Positions 15,977-24,903 of a DNA stretch of 64,000 nucleotides are shown here, piece by piece (the stretch's first letter is position 1; each line of letters begins with the position of its first letter). The stretch lies in NCBI RefSeq assembly GCF_030817275.1, contig NZ_JAUSZD010000002.1:620001-684000 (forward strand), written 5' to 3'. The translations under genes were made by a program, and so were the position numbers. A model generated the notes under the pieces. The model ran no database searches. It saw only the letters and a list, made by a program, of their open reading frames with translations, and was not told the DNA's origin. The stretch comes from Paenibacillus sp. V4I7 (GTDB taxonomy: Bacteria > Bacillota > Bacilli > Paenibacillales > NBRC-103111).

Positions 15977-17032
15977 ATGGCAAAAGCAAAAATCACGGAG
16001 CTCGATATCGTTAGAGCCTTCGCCATCCTTGCAGTCGTTCTGATTCATGTTACTGCTGACTGGACAGTGGATCCGGCTTTGAAGGGGAGCAGCACCGAAC
16101 TAATCATTTTATTTTTTAACAAAATAAGCTATTTCGCAGTTCCGGTTTTTATTTTTTTGAGTGGCATTGTATTGTTCTACATTTATACGGATAAGTGGAG
16201 CGCGAAACAGGCTGGCATTTTCTACTGGAAACGTGTCCGCCAAGTGTTAGTTCCTTATATCGTTTGGTCCTTCTTCTACTATATATATAATCCTTGGCTT
16301 TGGACGCCGGGGCACCCGATTAAAATTGATCTACGTGTTTTTCTGGAACAGTTAAAATGGGCTGATTCCGGCTATCATTTGTATTTCATGATTATTATTG
16401 TACAGTTTTACCTGCTGTTTCCGCTGCTAGTTTGGGCTGTTAGAAATGCGCCATGGTTTCGCCGAACGCTGGCGCTTTGGGGACTAGCCATTCAAGCAGG
16501 CGTTTACATTTACAGCCACTGGTTCGGTACGATTAGTCATAAACCAGAGCTTTGCATCACGTACTTCGGGTATTTCCTCGTGGGCGGTGCAATTGGCATG
16601 AACTACGGTGCCTTTCGTTCTTGGATGGAGCGGAACAAAGGCTGGGTGCTGCCAGCTGCATGCCTCAGTGGTTTGGCCTATGTGATGCTTTACCAATTGG
16701 GATTAAAAGGATATAAGTTTGAAAATACGTGGTACGAAATTTTATGGCTGCTCTATAGCATTAGCATCGGTGTAAGCTTTATCTGGATCGCGAAATGGCT
16801 TCTCCAAAAATCAACCAGAGTGGCAAGCTTCTTCGTCTCGCTAGGTTCGGTATCATTTGGTGTCTACCTGATGCATCCAGCGTTGTTATCCCTATGGAAA
16901 TACAAAGTAACTATGCCTGGCTCGATTTTACTTTTTAACGTGTATAATGGGATCGTTTTTGTGCTGATTGTTGCGATACCGTGGGTACTCACGCTGCTAT
17001 ATAGAAAAGTAAGAAAAGTGTTGTCAATATGA
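15977..17032 (+). CDS. Acyltransferase 3 family membrane protein
   Basis: This 351-residue integral membrane protein starts with the acyltransferase-3 signature [22 protein letters not shown], which includes the catalytic-type R/H pair (R near residue 13, H near 23). About ten hydrophobic segments follow, and [11 protein letters not shown] near residue 295 is another family motif. These enzymes move acyl groups onto sugars or peptidoglycan outside the membrane; the substrate here is unknown. It forms a single-gene unit with its own promoter and terminator. Confidence 0.88.
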   Translation: MAKAKITELDIVRAFAILAVVLIHVTADWTVDPALKGSSTELIILFFNKISYFAVPVFIFLSGIVLFYIYTDKWSAKQAGIFYWKRVRQVLVPYIVWSFFYYIYNPWLWTPGHPIKIDLRVFLEQLKWADSGYHLYFMIIIVQFYLLFPLLVWAVRNAPWFRRTLALWGLAIQAGVYIYSHWFGTISHKPELCITYFGYFLVGGAIGMNYGAFRSWMERNKGWVLPAACLSGLAYVMLYQLGLKGYKFENTWYEILWLLYSISIGVSFIWIAKWLLQKSTRVASFFVSLGSVSFGVYLMHPALLSLWKYKVTMPGSILLFNVYNGIVFVLIVAIPWVLTLLYRKVRKVLSI

Positions 17033-17036
17033 AGGG

Positions 17037-17065
17037 AAAAAGACCCAGATGGTGGGTCTTTTTTT
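17037..17065 (+). terminator. Terminator behind the acyltransferase gene
   Basis: AGACCCA (17041-17047) and TGGGTCT (17053-17059), extended by A and T runs, give a compact hairpin with a seven-T tail right after the stop codon. The 180 bases from 17066 to 17245 hold no gene I can support. Confidence 0.9.
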
Positions 17066-17245
17066 GTTTGTTTGTTTACGTTATGTGTTTGAAAATTCCT
17101 CTCGGGTATCGGATAATTGCAGAGACGGATTGTTGGACAGTCTGGTTTAATGAAGTCGAGGTTGCTCAGCTCATGACAGTTTGTCGACCATATCGGTGGA
17201 GACTTTCTAAATATATGCTACATATAGAAGAAAGGTTGTTGATGG

Positions 17246-17974
17246 ATGAACGAAATCATTTCTTTATTGCAAAATCATCGCTCCATTCGTAAGTTTACGA
17301 ATGAGCCAGTAAGCTCGGAACAGCTGGACGCTATTCTGACAGCCGCTCAAGCGGCATCTACATCCAGCAATATGCAAGCCTATAGCGTTATCCACGTTAC
17401 GGATGACGGGCTGAAGAACCAGCTTGCCGCGCTAGCCGGCAATCAAGCTTATGTCAGCGAGTGTCCGCTGTTCCTAGTGTGGTGCGCGGATTTGCATCGA
17501 TACGCGCAGGCTGTCCACCGTCATGGGGACACCCCGGTTACTGGCAACGCTGAGAATTTCATCGTTGCCACGGTAGACGCTGCATTAGCTGCGCAAAATG
17601 CAGCCATTGCCGCCGAGTCACTTGGACTCGGCGTGGTGTATATTGGCGGGCTGCGCAATAAGCCCGCTGAGGTGTCCCAGCTGCTAGGCTTGCCGCAGCT
17701 GGTATACCCGGTCTTCGGCATGTGCATCGGTATGCCGGACCAAGAGCCGCTGCTGAGGCCGCGGCTCCCGCGAGAAGCCGTATACCATGAGGATCGGTAT
17801 ACGGATAACGAAAGAGCGGTCGACGTCTACGACGAGAGCATCCGCGACTATATGAAGGTTCGTACCGATGGCAAGGTCGATACGACCTGGTCCAAGGATA
17901 TGGCCGCCAAAGCGCAGCGGCCGAGAGAGCACATGAAACCCTTCCTAAGCTCCCAGGGTTTCGAGGTTGAGTAA
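17246..17974 (+). CDS. nfsA: NfsA-type NADPH-dependent FMN oxidoreductase (nitroreductase)
   Basis: This 242-residue protein belongs to the NfsA/FRP group of flavin reductases. The N-terminal flavin-binding motif LLQNHRSIRKFTNEPV, the SSNMQAYSVIHV strand and the later LGLGVVYIGGLRN and VFGMCIGMPDQEP are all characteristic. The basic C-terminal tail (KDMAAKAQRPREHMKPFLSSQGF) is typical of NfsA and contacts NADPH. It reduces nitro groups, quinones or flavins in the cytosol. The start at 17246 (MNEIIS) is chosen over an out-of-frame ATG four bases earlier. The gene is GC-rich compared with its neighbours. Confidence 0.9.
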   Translation: MNEIISLLQNHRSIRKFTNEPVSSEQLDAILTAAQAASTSSNMQAYSVIHVTDDGLKNQLAALAGNQAYVSECPLFLVWCADLHRYAQAVHRHGDTPVTGNAENFIVATVDAALAAQNAAIAAESLGLGVVYIGGLRNKPAEVSQLLGLPQLVYPVFGMCIGMPDQEPLLRPRLPREAVYHEDRYTDNERAVDVYDESIRDYMKVRTDGKVDTTWSKDMAAKAQRPREHMKPFLSSQGFEVE

Positions 17975-18000
17975 GCCTTAATCTTTCGCTTTGAACATAT

Positions 18001-18051
18001 AAAAAGAACTTGTCTCATACAATGAAAATAGGATGAGATAGGTTCTTTTTT
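18001..18051 (+). terminator. Terminator behind the nitroreductase gene
   Basis: AAAAAGAAC pairs with GTTCTTTTT, and inside it TGTCTCAT pairs with ATGAGATA; a T-run follows. Confidence 0.8.
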
Positions 18052-18076
18052 ATCTAAAGCGAAAGGAGTGGTCATT

Positions 18077-18355
18077 TTGAAAGGCTTTAAAAATGTCGTC
18101 TACATGAGCTTAGCATTAGGCATGCTATTTTACTCCGTTCCCCAATTGGAGTTTCGAGACGTAGGGTCGCTGCCTATGGTATTTAGTGTCATCTGGGTCG
18201 TGATGGCCCTGCTTGTGACAGCCTCTCATTTGCATCAAATACTTGGTGTGGATGAAGAGAAGCGCAAAGAGCTAAACCGCATCAATCGGATGAAGAAATG
18301 GCAGTTGGAGCAGCTTGTTCAAGGTCGTCGGAAACTTCTGCAGTTCAAGAAGTAG
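18077..18355 (+). CDS. Small uncharacterised membrane protein
   Basis: A 92-residue protein with two hydrophobic segments (about residues 5-22 and 30-52) and a basic, helical C-terminal half rich in Lys, Arg and Glu (EEKRKELNRINRMKKWQLEQ). I do not recognise a named family. The TTG at 18077 lies six bases behind AAGGAGTG; an upstream GTG at 18068 overlaps that motif and is rejected. The gene lies between a nitroreductase and ytoI. The charged tail might bind nucleic acid or a protein partner, but that is guesswork. Confidence 0.7.
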   Translation: MKGFKNVVYMSLALGMLFYSVPQLEFRDVGSLPMVFSVIWVVMALLVTASHLHQILGVDEEKRKELNRINRMKKWQLEQLVQGRRKLLQFKK

Positions 18356-18374
18356 CGAAGAAGAGATTTCCATT

Positions 18375-18440
18375 TTGACAACGAACGTATGTTTGCTATA
18401 ATACAAATAAAGCATCCAATCCAATAGGGTTGGATTTTTT
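18375..18440 (+). promoter_or_regulatory. Strong promoter-like element followed at once by a terminator-like hairpin
   Basis: TTGACA (18375-18380), a 16-base spacer and TATAAT (18397-18402) are consensus. Only about 12 bases after the -10 a hairpin starts: ATCCAATCC (18414-18422), an AATA loop, GGGTTGGAT (18427-18435) and six T residues. The hairpin may simply end the upstream gene, or it could attenuate transcription started at this promoter. Confidence 0.6.
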
Positions 18441-18461
18441 ATTTAGGAAAAGCTGATCTCA

Positions 18462-18490
18462 TTGTTCTTGCGCTCTGTAACGATTATACT
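18462..18490 (+). promoter_or_regulatory. Possible second promoter for ytoI
   Basis: TTGTTC (18462-18467), 17 bases, TATACT (18485-18490), about 45 bases before the ytoI start and beyond the hairpin. Confidence 0.45.
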
Positions 18491-18534
18491 AGTAGTACAG
18501 AGTAATACAGGAAGAAGCGAATGAGGTGTAACAG

Positions 18535-19863
18535 TTGGATACACAATCCGTGGATACGTTAACGAAGCATGAACAAATTTTACGCTATATTGAAAGCTTA
18601 AAGCTGGGCAGCCGGATCTCCGTTCGCAAAATTGCCAAGAACATGGAAGTCAGTGAAGGAACGGCTTACCGAGCTATTAAGGAGGCCGAGAATCAAGGTC
18701 TGGTCTCGACCAAAGAGCGAATCGGAACTGTTAGAGTCGAGAAAAAACTGCGGCAGAACATTGATAAGCTCACTTTTGCTGAAGTCGTAAACATGGTCGA
18801 TGGGCAAGTGCTCGGTGGCTCAAAGGGACTCCATAAGACGCTGCACAAGTTCGTTATCGGCGCGATGGAACAAGATGCCATGATGCGCTACATTGAGGCA
18901 GGCAGCCTTCTTATCGTTGGTAACCGCAACCGTGCCCATATCTGTGCTTTGGAACAAAGCGCAGGTGTGCTCATCACGGGGGGATTTAACACCAGTACAG
19001 AGGTGAAAGTCCTTGCAGATGAACTGGAACTACCCATTATTTCGAGCAGCTACGATACATTTACAGTTGCCTCCATGATTAATAGAGCCATATACGATCG
19101 TTTGATCAAGAAGAAGATAATGCTTGTGGAGGACATCCTGGCATCAGGTGCTTCCCTATATGCCCTTAAGGCAAATAGTACACTGAAGGATTGGCAGCGC
19201 ATGTCTGAGGATACAGGGTACAGCCGTTTTCCTGTCGTAGACGAGTGGAACCGAATTATCGGTGTTGTGACCTCGAAGGATATGGTGGGTGCTAATTCTC
19301 TACAAACGGTAGATAAGCTTATGACGCGCAGTCCGCTTACTGTAACGCCACAAACTTCGGTAGCATCAGCGGCTCACATGATGGTGTGGGAAGGCATTGA
19401 ACTGCTGCCAGTCGTGGATACAAACCGCAAAATACTTGGCGTGCTTAATCGCAGCGATGTGCTGAAAGCCATGCAGTATATTCAGAAGCAGCCGCAGAAT
19501 GGTGAAACGTTCGAGGATTTAATCTGGTCTGGACTGGAAGAAGTTAGGGACGAGAAGGGGACACTGCAGTTTCATGGCGTTATCACCCCACAGATGACGA
19601 ATCATTTGGGTACGGTATCGGAAGGTGTTCTTACAACATTGATGACCCAAGCAGCCTATCGCATCGTGCAAGAACATAAGAAGGGGGATCTTGTCATGGA
19701 CAATATGTCGACCTATTTCTTAAAACCGCTGCAAATTGACTCCAAAATAGAAATACGGCCCACCATCATTGAGGTGAGCCGTAAGTTTGGCAAAATAGAT
19801 GTAGAAATTTATCACGCTGGGACTTTGGTTTCCAAAGCGATGCTAACCGCTCAAGTCATTTAA
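18535..19863 (+). CDS. ytoI: YtoI: winged helix, DRTGG, twin CBS and hotdog domains
   Basis: This 442-residue multidomain protein has an N-terminal helix-turn-helix (ISVRKIAKNMEVSEGTAYRAIKEAE, about residues 30-55), a DRTGG domain (about 75-185, with GVLITGGFNTSTEVKVLADE), two CBS repeats (about 195-315) and a C-terminal hotdog thioesterase-like domain (about 330-440). CBS and DRTGG domains usually sense adenine nucleotides, so a ligand-controlled regulator is likely, but the target is unknown. The TTG start follows GAGGTG. It lies in the same ytoI-ytpI-ytrI-ytrH-dnaE neighbourhood as in Bacillus subtilis. Its stop overlaps that of convergent ytpI. Confidence 0.9.
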   Translation: MDTQSVDTLTKHEQILRYIESLKLGSRISVRKIAKNMEVSEGTAYRAIKEAENQGLVSTKERIGTVRVEKKLRQNIDKLTFAEVVNMVDGQVLGGSKGLHKTLHKFVIGAMEQDAMMRYIEAGSLLIVGNRNRAHICALEQSAGVLITGGFNTSTEVKVLADELELPIISSSYDTFTVASMINRAIYDRLIKKKIMLVEDILASGASLYALKANSTLKDWQRMSEDTGYSRFPVVDEWNRIIGVVTSKDMVGANSLQTVDKLMTRSPLTVTPQTSVASAAHMMVWEGIELLPVVDTNRKILGVLNRSDVLKAMQYIQKQPQNGETFEDLIWSGLEEVRDEKGTLQFHGVITPQMTNHLGTVSEGVLTTLMTQAAYRIVQEHKKGDLVMDNMSTYFLKPLQIDSKIEIRPTIIEVSRKFGKIDVEIYHAGTLVSKAMLTAQVI

Positions 19864-20153
19864 CGCAGCATGCGATCGAAGTGCCCGTGATTGCGAATGC
19901 CGGCGAATAAGTTGAACAGACCTAGCAAGACCAGCACGGTGCCAAAGATACGGCGAAAGCTGGATTCACTAAAGAAGAAGAGTTGGGTGATGGCAATCAG
20001 AACGAGCATCAAACCCATACAAATATTCATGCGGGCCGAGAATAAACCGCGTCTGGCCGCATCCGTTTCACGTCGAGACCGGAAGCTGAAATACAAGGAT
20101 AGCGCCAGCAGTATGCAAATAAGGGAGAATAAAGCGATTTGAATGGCGAACAT
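19860..20153 (-). CDS. ytpI: YtpI-like small membrane protein
   Basis: A 97-residue protein with three hydrophobic segments (about residues 3-25, 45-63 and 70-86) joined by a charged, Arg-rich loop (FRSRRETDAARRG). Length, segment arrangement and position beside ytoI fit YtpI of Bacillus, which has no assigned function. Its TAA overlaps the ytoI TAA on the other strand in a shared TTAA, so there is no room for a terminator between these convergent genes. Name confidence is moderate because it leans on gene order. Confidence 0.7.
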   Translation of the reverse strand: MFAIQIALFSLICILLALSLYFSFRSRRETDAARRGLFSARMNICMGLMLVLIAITQLFFFSESSFRRIFGTVLVLLGLFNLFAGIRNHGHFDRMLR

Positions 20154-20257
20154 CTGGTTAATCCGTCCTTTAGGCGAGTTTACTGTTTACTTTAGCGATT
20201 TTAATGAAAGATTGCAATATTCTATTACCTCTATCACCTAAAAAGTCCTCAAGGCGG

Positions 20258-20749
20258 TTATGTTCGTTTCTCTTGGGCCGTAATCCAGACAGTCAGCTCG
20301 GTTTGAATCAATATGATGGATTTGACCTCAACGACGTATTTTTTATCATGCAATATATAGGTCCGCTGGGTAATAATTCTTTCATAAAGGGGCTGTGAGT
20401 CCCGCACGAACGCGGCCTTTTGGCCAATAACGAGCTTGAGCTCGCTTTTAATATCGCTCTCAATTTCTTTCTGAATATCTTCACTAATGAGTTCTTCCTG
20501 ATTTTTCTGAACCAAGTGTACGTTGACGACATTAATTAAGGATTGCTTATTTTTTGTCTTGTTTAAGCTGTCAATATCGGCACGCAAATCACGATTTTCT
20601 TGCAAATATTTATGCATCTCCACATATAGTTGCGTGTAGTTATACTGATGAATGCTCATATAGATTGCGCTCCCTATGATAGCTCCCGAAAGCATCAGTC
20701 CTAAGCTCGAAAGCAGACGTTGATATCGGGCAAAAGGAGGGATCCTCAA
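20258..20749 (-). CDS. ytrI: YtrI sporulation membrane protein
   Basis: A 163-residue protein with one N-terminal membrane segment (about residues 12-32), then a predicted coiled coil (YVEMHKYLQENRDLRADIDSLN) and an outer or intermembrane domain. In Bacillus subtilis YtrI and YtrH are mother-cell membrane proteins needed for efficient sporulation, placed next to dnaE as here. It starts with TTG at 20749, which overlaps the ytrH stop (TTGA). A GGAGGG-like motif lies within the end of ytrH. About 100 bases without a gene separate it from ytpI. Confidence 0.85.
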   Translation of the reverse strand: MRIPPFARYQRLLSSLGLMLSGAIIGSAIYMSIHQYNYTQLYVEMHKYLQENRDLRADIDSLNKTKNKQSLINVVNVHLVQKNQEELISEDIQKEIESDIKSELKLVIGQKAAFVRDSQPLYERIITQRTYILHDKKYVVEVKSIILIQTELTVWITAQEKRT

Positions 20750-21078
20750 GGCTGATTGCCCCCTTTACAGATCATTTGAATGAGTGAAGTGCCCATCTGC
20801 GCGCCAATAAAGGCAACAATAATCAGAACGATTTGCTTAATAGCGGGATTCAAATGCCCTATAGCTACATGGCTTTCAATATAGCGTATAGGATCAATCG
20901 TGCCGCCAACAGCAGCTACCATGGCCCAGATTTTAATGTTTTCTGCAATGGTCAGCATTTTTTCCGTCGGTGATTGAAGCGTGAGCACGGCTGCTATTCC
21001 ACTTAACATGCTGCCTCCAAATACGACCCCGAATGCAATACAGAAATACACGATAATATTTGCCCAAAAGACATACAT
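20746..21078 (-). CDS. ytrH: YtrH sporulation membrane protein
   Basis: A 110-residue protein with three hydrophobic stretches: residues 5-35 (IIVYFCIAFGVVFGGSMLSG), 48-62 and 83-100. The conserved centre GGTIDPIRYIESH matches YtrH. It is the first gene of ytrH-ytrI, lies divergent from dnaE, and is preceded by a near-perfect sigma-E promoter, in keeping with mother-cell expression during engulfment. The ATG at 21078 follows AAGGAAG. Confidence 0.88.
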   Translation of the reverse strand: MYVFWANIIVYFCIAFGVVFGGSMLSGIAAVLTLQSPTEKMLTIAENIKIWAMVAAVGGTIDPIRYIESHVAIGHLNPAIKQIVLIIVAFIGAQMGTSLIQMICKGGNQP

Positions 21079-21131
21079 GTCCTTATCGCTTCCTTTCCGG
21101 CTAAGTTAAAGAGGACAAACTCTCTATACTT

Positions 21132-21161
21132 AATGTATGGGAATGCCTAGCACCAATATGA
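21132..21161 (-). promoter_or_regulatory. Sigma-E promoter of ytrHI
   Basis: On the minus strand TCATATT (21155-21161), a 15-base spacer and CATACATT (21132-21139) match the sigma-E consensus kmATATT and CATACAnT at every defined position. It lies about 55 bases before the ytrH ATG. Confidence 0.8.
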
Positions 21162-21202
21162 TAAAATACAAGGAATAAAATGAAAGAAGGGAGGACATGC
21201 TG

Positions 21203-24200
21203 ATGAGTTCGTTTGTACACTTGCATGTTCATAGTGAATACAGTTTATTAGACGGTGCAGCACGTATGGAGGAGCTTGTTTCCCGAGCGGCTGATCTTGG
21301 CATGACCTCTCTGGCATTGACGGATCACGGTGTCATGTATGGCGCCATTGCCTTCTACAAAGCCTGCAAACAGCGAGGCATTAAACCAATTATTGGTTGT
21401 GAAGTCTATTTCACAGCGGGATCTATTCGCGATAAAGGAACTAGACAGGAACAGCCGATCTATCACCTCATTCTGCTCGCCAAAAATTTTCAAGGCTATC
21501 AAAATTTAATGAAGCTCTGCTCAATCGGGCACTTACAGGGCTTTCACTATAAACCGCGCATCGATTTGGAACATTTAGCCAAGCATTCAGAGGGACTTAT
21601 TTGTCTAAGCTCCTGCTTAGGCAGCGAGGTTTCCCAGCATTTGCTTCACAATCGTCACGACGAAGCCAAAAAAGCGGCGGAGCGTTATCGTGACATTTTC
21701 GGCGATGACTTCTTTCTGGAAATTCAAGATCATGGGATGATTGAACAGAAAAAAGTGATGATCTCAATGATCGAGCTGAGTAAAGAAACCGGAATCCCGC
21801 TAATTGCCACGAATGATGTGCATTATGTGACTGAACCGGATCATGTGATGCAGGACATTCTCATCTGTATTGGAACAGGCAAAACAGTGGAGGATACAGA
21901 TCGGCTTAAGATGGGGACAAGTCAGATGTATTTGAAAAGCGAAGAGGAGATGAAACGTTTATTCGTCCATGTCCCCGAAGCGCTTACGAATACGAGTGTT
22001 GTAGCTTCACGCTGTGAACTCGAACTTACGTTCGGTAAATCGATTTTGCCTAGCTTTCGTCCGATTCCAGATCACCTTACAGCAGGTGAATATTTGCAAA
22101 AGCTCTGTGTGCAGGGGCTGGAACAGCGTTATTCTGCTAAATCAGAGTGGCATACAGCGGATTCACCGCTGCGGAAACAAGCAGAAGAACGTCTTACGTA
22201 TGAGTTAGGCGTTATTGAGAAAATGGGTTTCTCCGATTACTTCTTGATCGTATGGGATTTTATTCGTTTTGCGCACGAAAAGAGTATCATGACAGGGCCG
22301 GGCAGGGGATCTTCTGCCGGAAGTCTAGTTGCGTATGTACTGCGCATTACGAATGTGGATCCACTTAAATATAAGCTGCTGTTTGAACGTTTTCTTAACC
22401 CAGAGCGGATTACAATGCCGGATATTGATATCGATTTTAGCGATGAACGCCGGGATGAAGTGATTGACTACGTGGTTGCCAAATATGGGCACGAGCATGT
22501 CGCGCAAATTATTACCTTCGGAACGATGGCGGCTAAAGCTGCGGTAAGGGACGTCGGGCGTGTGTTAAATGTACCCTATGGGGATGTTGACCGTGCGGCT
22601 AAGGCAATTCCGAATCAACTAGGAATGACCTTATCGGAAGCGCTGCAGGTTAGTTCTGATTTAAAGGGGCTGGTCGCCAGACAGCCCAAGACAGCAGAGT
22701 TGCTTGAAATGGCGATGCGTGTTGAAGGAATGCCGCGCCATGCTTCAACGCATGCTGCAGGGGTTGTCATTTCCAGAGAACCGTTAACGCAGTATGTCCC
22801 TCTCCAAGAAGGGACGGCACAGACAGCTCTTACCCAGTATACGATGGAGCATTTGGAAGCCATCGGACTGTTAAAGATGGACTTTCTCGGCTTGCGGACG
22901 CTGTCTATTATAGAACGAACGGTTGATTGGATTGCACAGATGGAAGATGTTCGACTCAACTTTGATGTGCTGGATATGGATGAGGATGCTGTAACCTACG
23001 GTATGCTTAGTAAGGGAGAAACGACGGGTGTCTTCCAATTAGAGTCATCTGGGGTACGCAAGGTGTTGAAGGACTTGAAGCCCTCAGTGTTTGAAGATAT
23101 TATTTCCGTTGTGGCCTTGTACCGTCCAGGTCCGATGGAGTTTATACCTAAGTACATTTTTGGGAAGCACGGACAGATGGAGGTTGTTTACCCGCATCCT
23201 ACGTTAGAACCTATCCTTCGGGATACGTACGGCATTATCGTCTACCAAGAGCAAATTATGCAAATTGCCTCATCAATGGCCGGTTTTAGCTTAGGCGAAG
23301 CAGATTTGTTAAGACGAGCAGTGTCAAAGAAGAAGCGGGAAGTGCTGGATGAAGAACGGGCACATTTCGTTTCGGGCAGCTTGCGTCAAGGTTTTAACGC
23401 CGATGAGGCTAATCATGTCTATGATATGATCGTGCGTTTTGCTGATTATGGTTTCCCGCGTGCGCATGCAACGGCATATGGGGTGCTGGCATTTCAAACA
23501 GCTTATTTAAAAGCGCACTATCCGATCTATTTTATGGCTTCTATGTTAACGGCTGTCATGGGGAATCATCGGAAGGTAGCCGAATATGTGGATGAATGCC
23601 GACGGGTGAAATTGGCTGTGCTGCCGCCTGATGTCAATGGCAGCGGAACCGTATTTACACCGGATCCTGCGGCCGGGGCGATCCGCTTCGGACTTGCTGC
23701 GATCAAAAATGTAGGCACTCAAGCCATCGATGCTATTCTTAATGAACGGAAACAGTCACAGTTCGAGAGCTTGCTTGATTTCTGCAGACGTGTTGATTTA
23801 CGCGTATGTAATAAGCGAGTAATTGAATCGCTCATTCAAGGTGGAGCCTTTGACACGCTAGGCGGGCATCGCGCCCAGCTGATGGCTATTCTCGATGAAA
23901 CCATCGCCTCCGCAACCAAATGGCGCAAGGAACGGGATGATCTGCAGCTTCACCTCTTCGGCTTCGTTGAAGAACCGAATTGGGAGGTGGAAGTTCCGAA
24001 CATACCTCCGATGCCGCAGAGCAAACAGTTGGAGCTCGAGAAGGAACTTCTCGGCATGTATATATCCGGACATCCGCTTGATGCCTATGCGGAGCAGCTT
24101 GGGGAGATCGAAGCGGTTATGCTTCATCAGCTAGGCGAGCTGCCTGATAACAGCGAGGTTCTTGTAGCGGGGATGATCCTCGCGAATAAGACGATCGTCA

Positions 24201-24832
24201 CGAAGAAGGGGCAGCCTATGGCGTTCATGGAGCTGGAGGATCGTATCGAAAGGATAGAGGTGGTGTTGTTCCCCGAGACCTGGAAGAATGCGGCTCCGCT
24301 CGTGCAGAAGGGCAGACTCGTCCTCGTCCGGGCGAAGCTGCAGCTTCAGGACGAGGACCCGCCCAAGCTGCTCGCGGAGCAGCTTGTCGCGCTGGACGAC
24401 CCTGCGGGCGTCCAGCGGCTCCGCCGGCAGCCAGGGGCGCATAGGCGATCAGCTGACGTAGTCAGCGATCCGTCAGCGCGCACGGCTGCCATCTCAGGCG
24501 GCGCACGCAGCCCCGCCGCTGTCACACAGGCGGCCCCTGCGGCGGGCCGCCAGGAGTCCCGCGCTGCGGCGCAGCCGGCGCGCACGAACGCTGCGGAGCC
24601 GAAGGCGCAGCGGGTGTTCGTCAAGATCTCGGCTGACTGCGAGCAGCCGGATAAGCTGCTGCAGCTGAAAGCGCTGCTGAAGCTGCACAAGGGTGGGCTC
24701 GCGGTTGCGCTTTTCTACGAAAGCAGCAACAAGCTCTTGGCCCTGAGCGACCAATATTTGGTCGATCCTTCGAAGGATTTGTTCCGTATGATTGAGACCA
24801 TCATGGGTAAAGATTCGGTCAGAGTGAAATAA
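21203..24832 (+). CDS. dnaE: DNA polymerase III alpha subunit DnaE
   Basis: A 1209-residue replicative polymerase of the DnaE class (lagging-strand primer extension in low-GC Gram-positives). In order: PHP domain starting FVHLHVHSEYSLLDGA, the polymerase palm with GPGRGSSAGSLVAY and PDIDIDFSDERRDEV near residues 375-415 (catalytic acidic residues), a helix-hairpin-helix region and an OB-fold near residues 1000-1070. The ATG at 21203 is eight bases behind GGGAGG and is preferred to the one at 21197. Residues of about 1070-1130 form an Ala/Pro/Arg-rich linker encoded by very GC-rich DNA, followed by a final conserved domain. Confidence 0.96.
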   Translation: MSSFVHLHVHSEYSLLDGAARMEELVSRAADLGMTSLALTDHGVMYGAIAFYKACKQRGIKPIIGCEVYFTAGSIRDKGTRQEQPIYHLILLAKNFQGYQNLMKLCSIGHLQGFHYKPRIDLEHLAKHSEGLICLSSCLGSEVSQHLLHNRHDEAKKAAERYRDIFGDDFFLEIQDHGMIEQKKVMISMIELSKETGIPLIATNDVHYVTEPDHVMQDILICIGTGKTVEDTDRLKMGTSQMYLKSEEEMKRLFVHVPEALTNTSVVASRCELELTFGKSILPSFRPIPDHLTAGEYLQKLCVQGLEQRYSAKSEWHTADSPLRKQAEERLTYELGVIEKMGFSDYFLIVWDFIRFAHEKSIMTGPGRGSSAGSLVAYVLRITNVDPLKYKLLFERFLNPERITMPDIDIDFSDERRDEVIDYVVAKYGHEHVAQIITFGTMAAKAAVRDVGRVLNVPYGDVDRAAKAIPNQLGMTLSEALQVSSDLKGLVARQPKTAELLEMAMRVEGMPRHASTHAAGVVISREPLTQYVPLQEGTAQTALTQYTMEHLEAIGLLKMDFLGLRTLSIIERTVDWIAQMEDVRLNFDVLDMDEDAVTYGMLSKGETTGVFQLESSGVRKVLKDLKPSVFEDIISVVALYRPGPMEFIPKYIFGKHGQMEVVYPHPTLEPILRDTYGIIVYQEQIMQIASSMAGFSLGEADLLRRAVSKKKREVLDEERAHFVSGSLRQGFNADEANHVYDMIVRFADYGFPRAHATAYGVLAFQTAYLKAHYPIYFMASMLTAVMGNHRKVAEYVDECRRVKLAVLPPDVNGSGTVFTPDPAAGAIRFGLAAIKNVGTQAIDAILNERKQSQFESLLDFCRRVDLRVCNKRVIESLIQGGAFDTLGGHRAQLMAILDETIASATKWRKERDDLQLHLFGFVEEPNWEVEVPNIPPMPQSKQLELEKELLGMYISGHPLDAYAEQLGEIEAVMLHQLGELPDNSEVLVAGMILANKTIVTKKGQPMAFMELEDRIERIEVVLFPETWKNAAPLVQKGRLVLVRAKLQLQDEDPPKLLAEQLVALDDPAGVQRLRRQPGAHRRSADVVSDPSARTAAISGGARSPAAVTQAAPAAGRQESRAAAQPARTNAAEPKAQRVFVKISADCEQPDKLLQLKALLKLHKGGLAVALFYESSNKLLALSDQYLVDPSKDLFRMIETIMGKDSVRVK

Positions 24833-24903
24833 AGAGTGCATCCTTCGCATATGAATAGGAACCCGGCATTTCAGGGGCTTAATACATGCGTAGGAGGAGA
24901 CTT

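Noticed and set aside
17029..17292. 87-codon frame after the acyltransferase gene
   Set aside because: It begins on the terminator hairpin, overlaps the nitroreductase start and shows no family-like pattern or proper ribosome binding site.
20204..20398. 64-codon plus-strand frame near ytrI
   Set aside because: It is mostly antisense to ytrI and shows no protein family features.
24131..24690. Long minus-strand frames opposite the dnaE tail
   Set aside because: These are spurious frames in GC-rich, low-complexity coding DNA.
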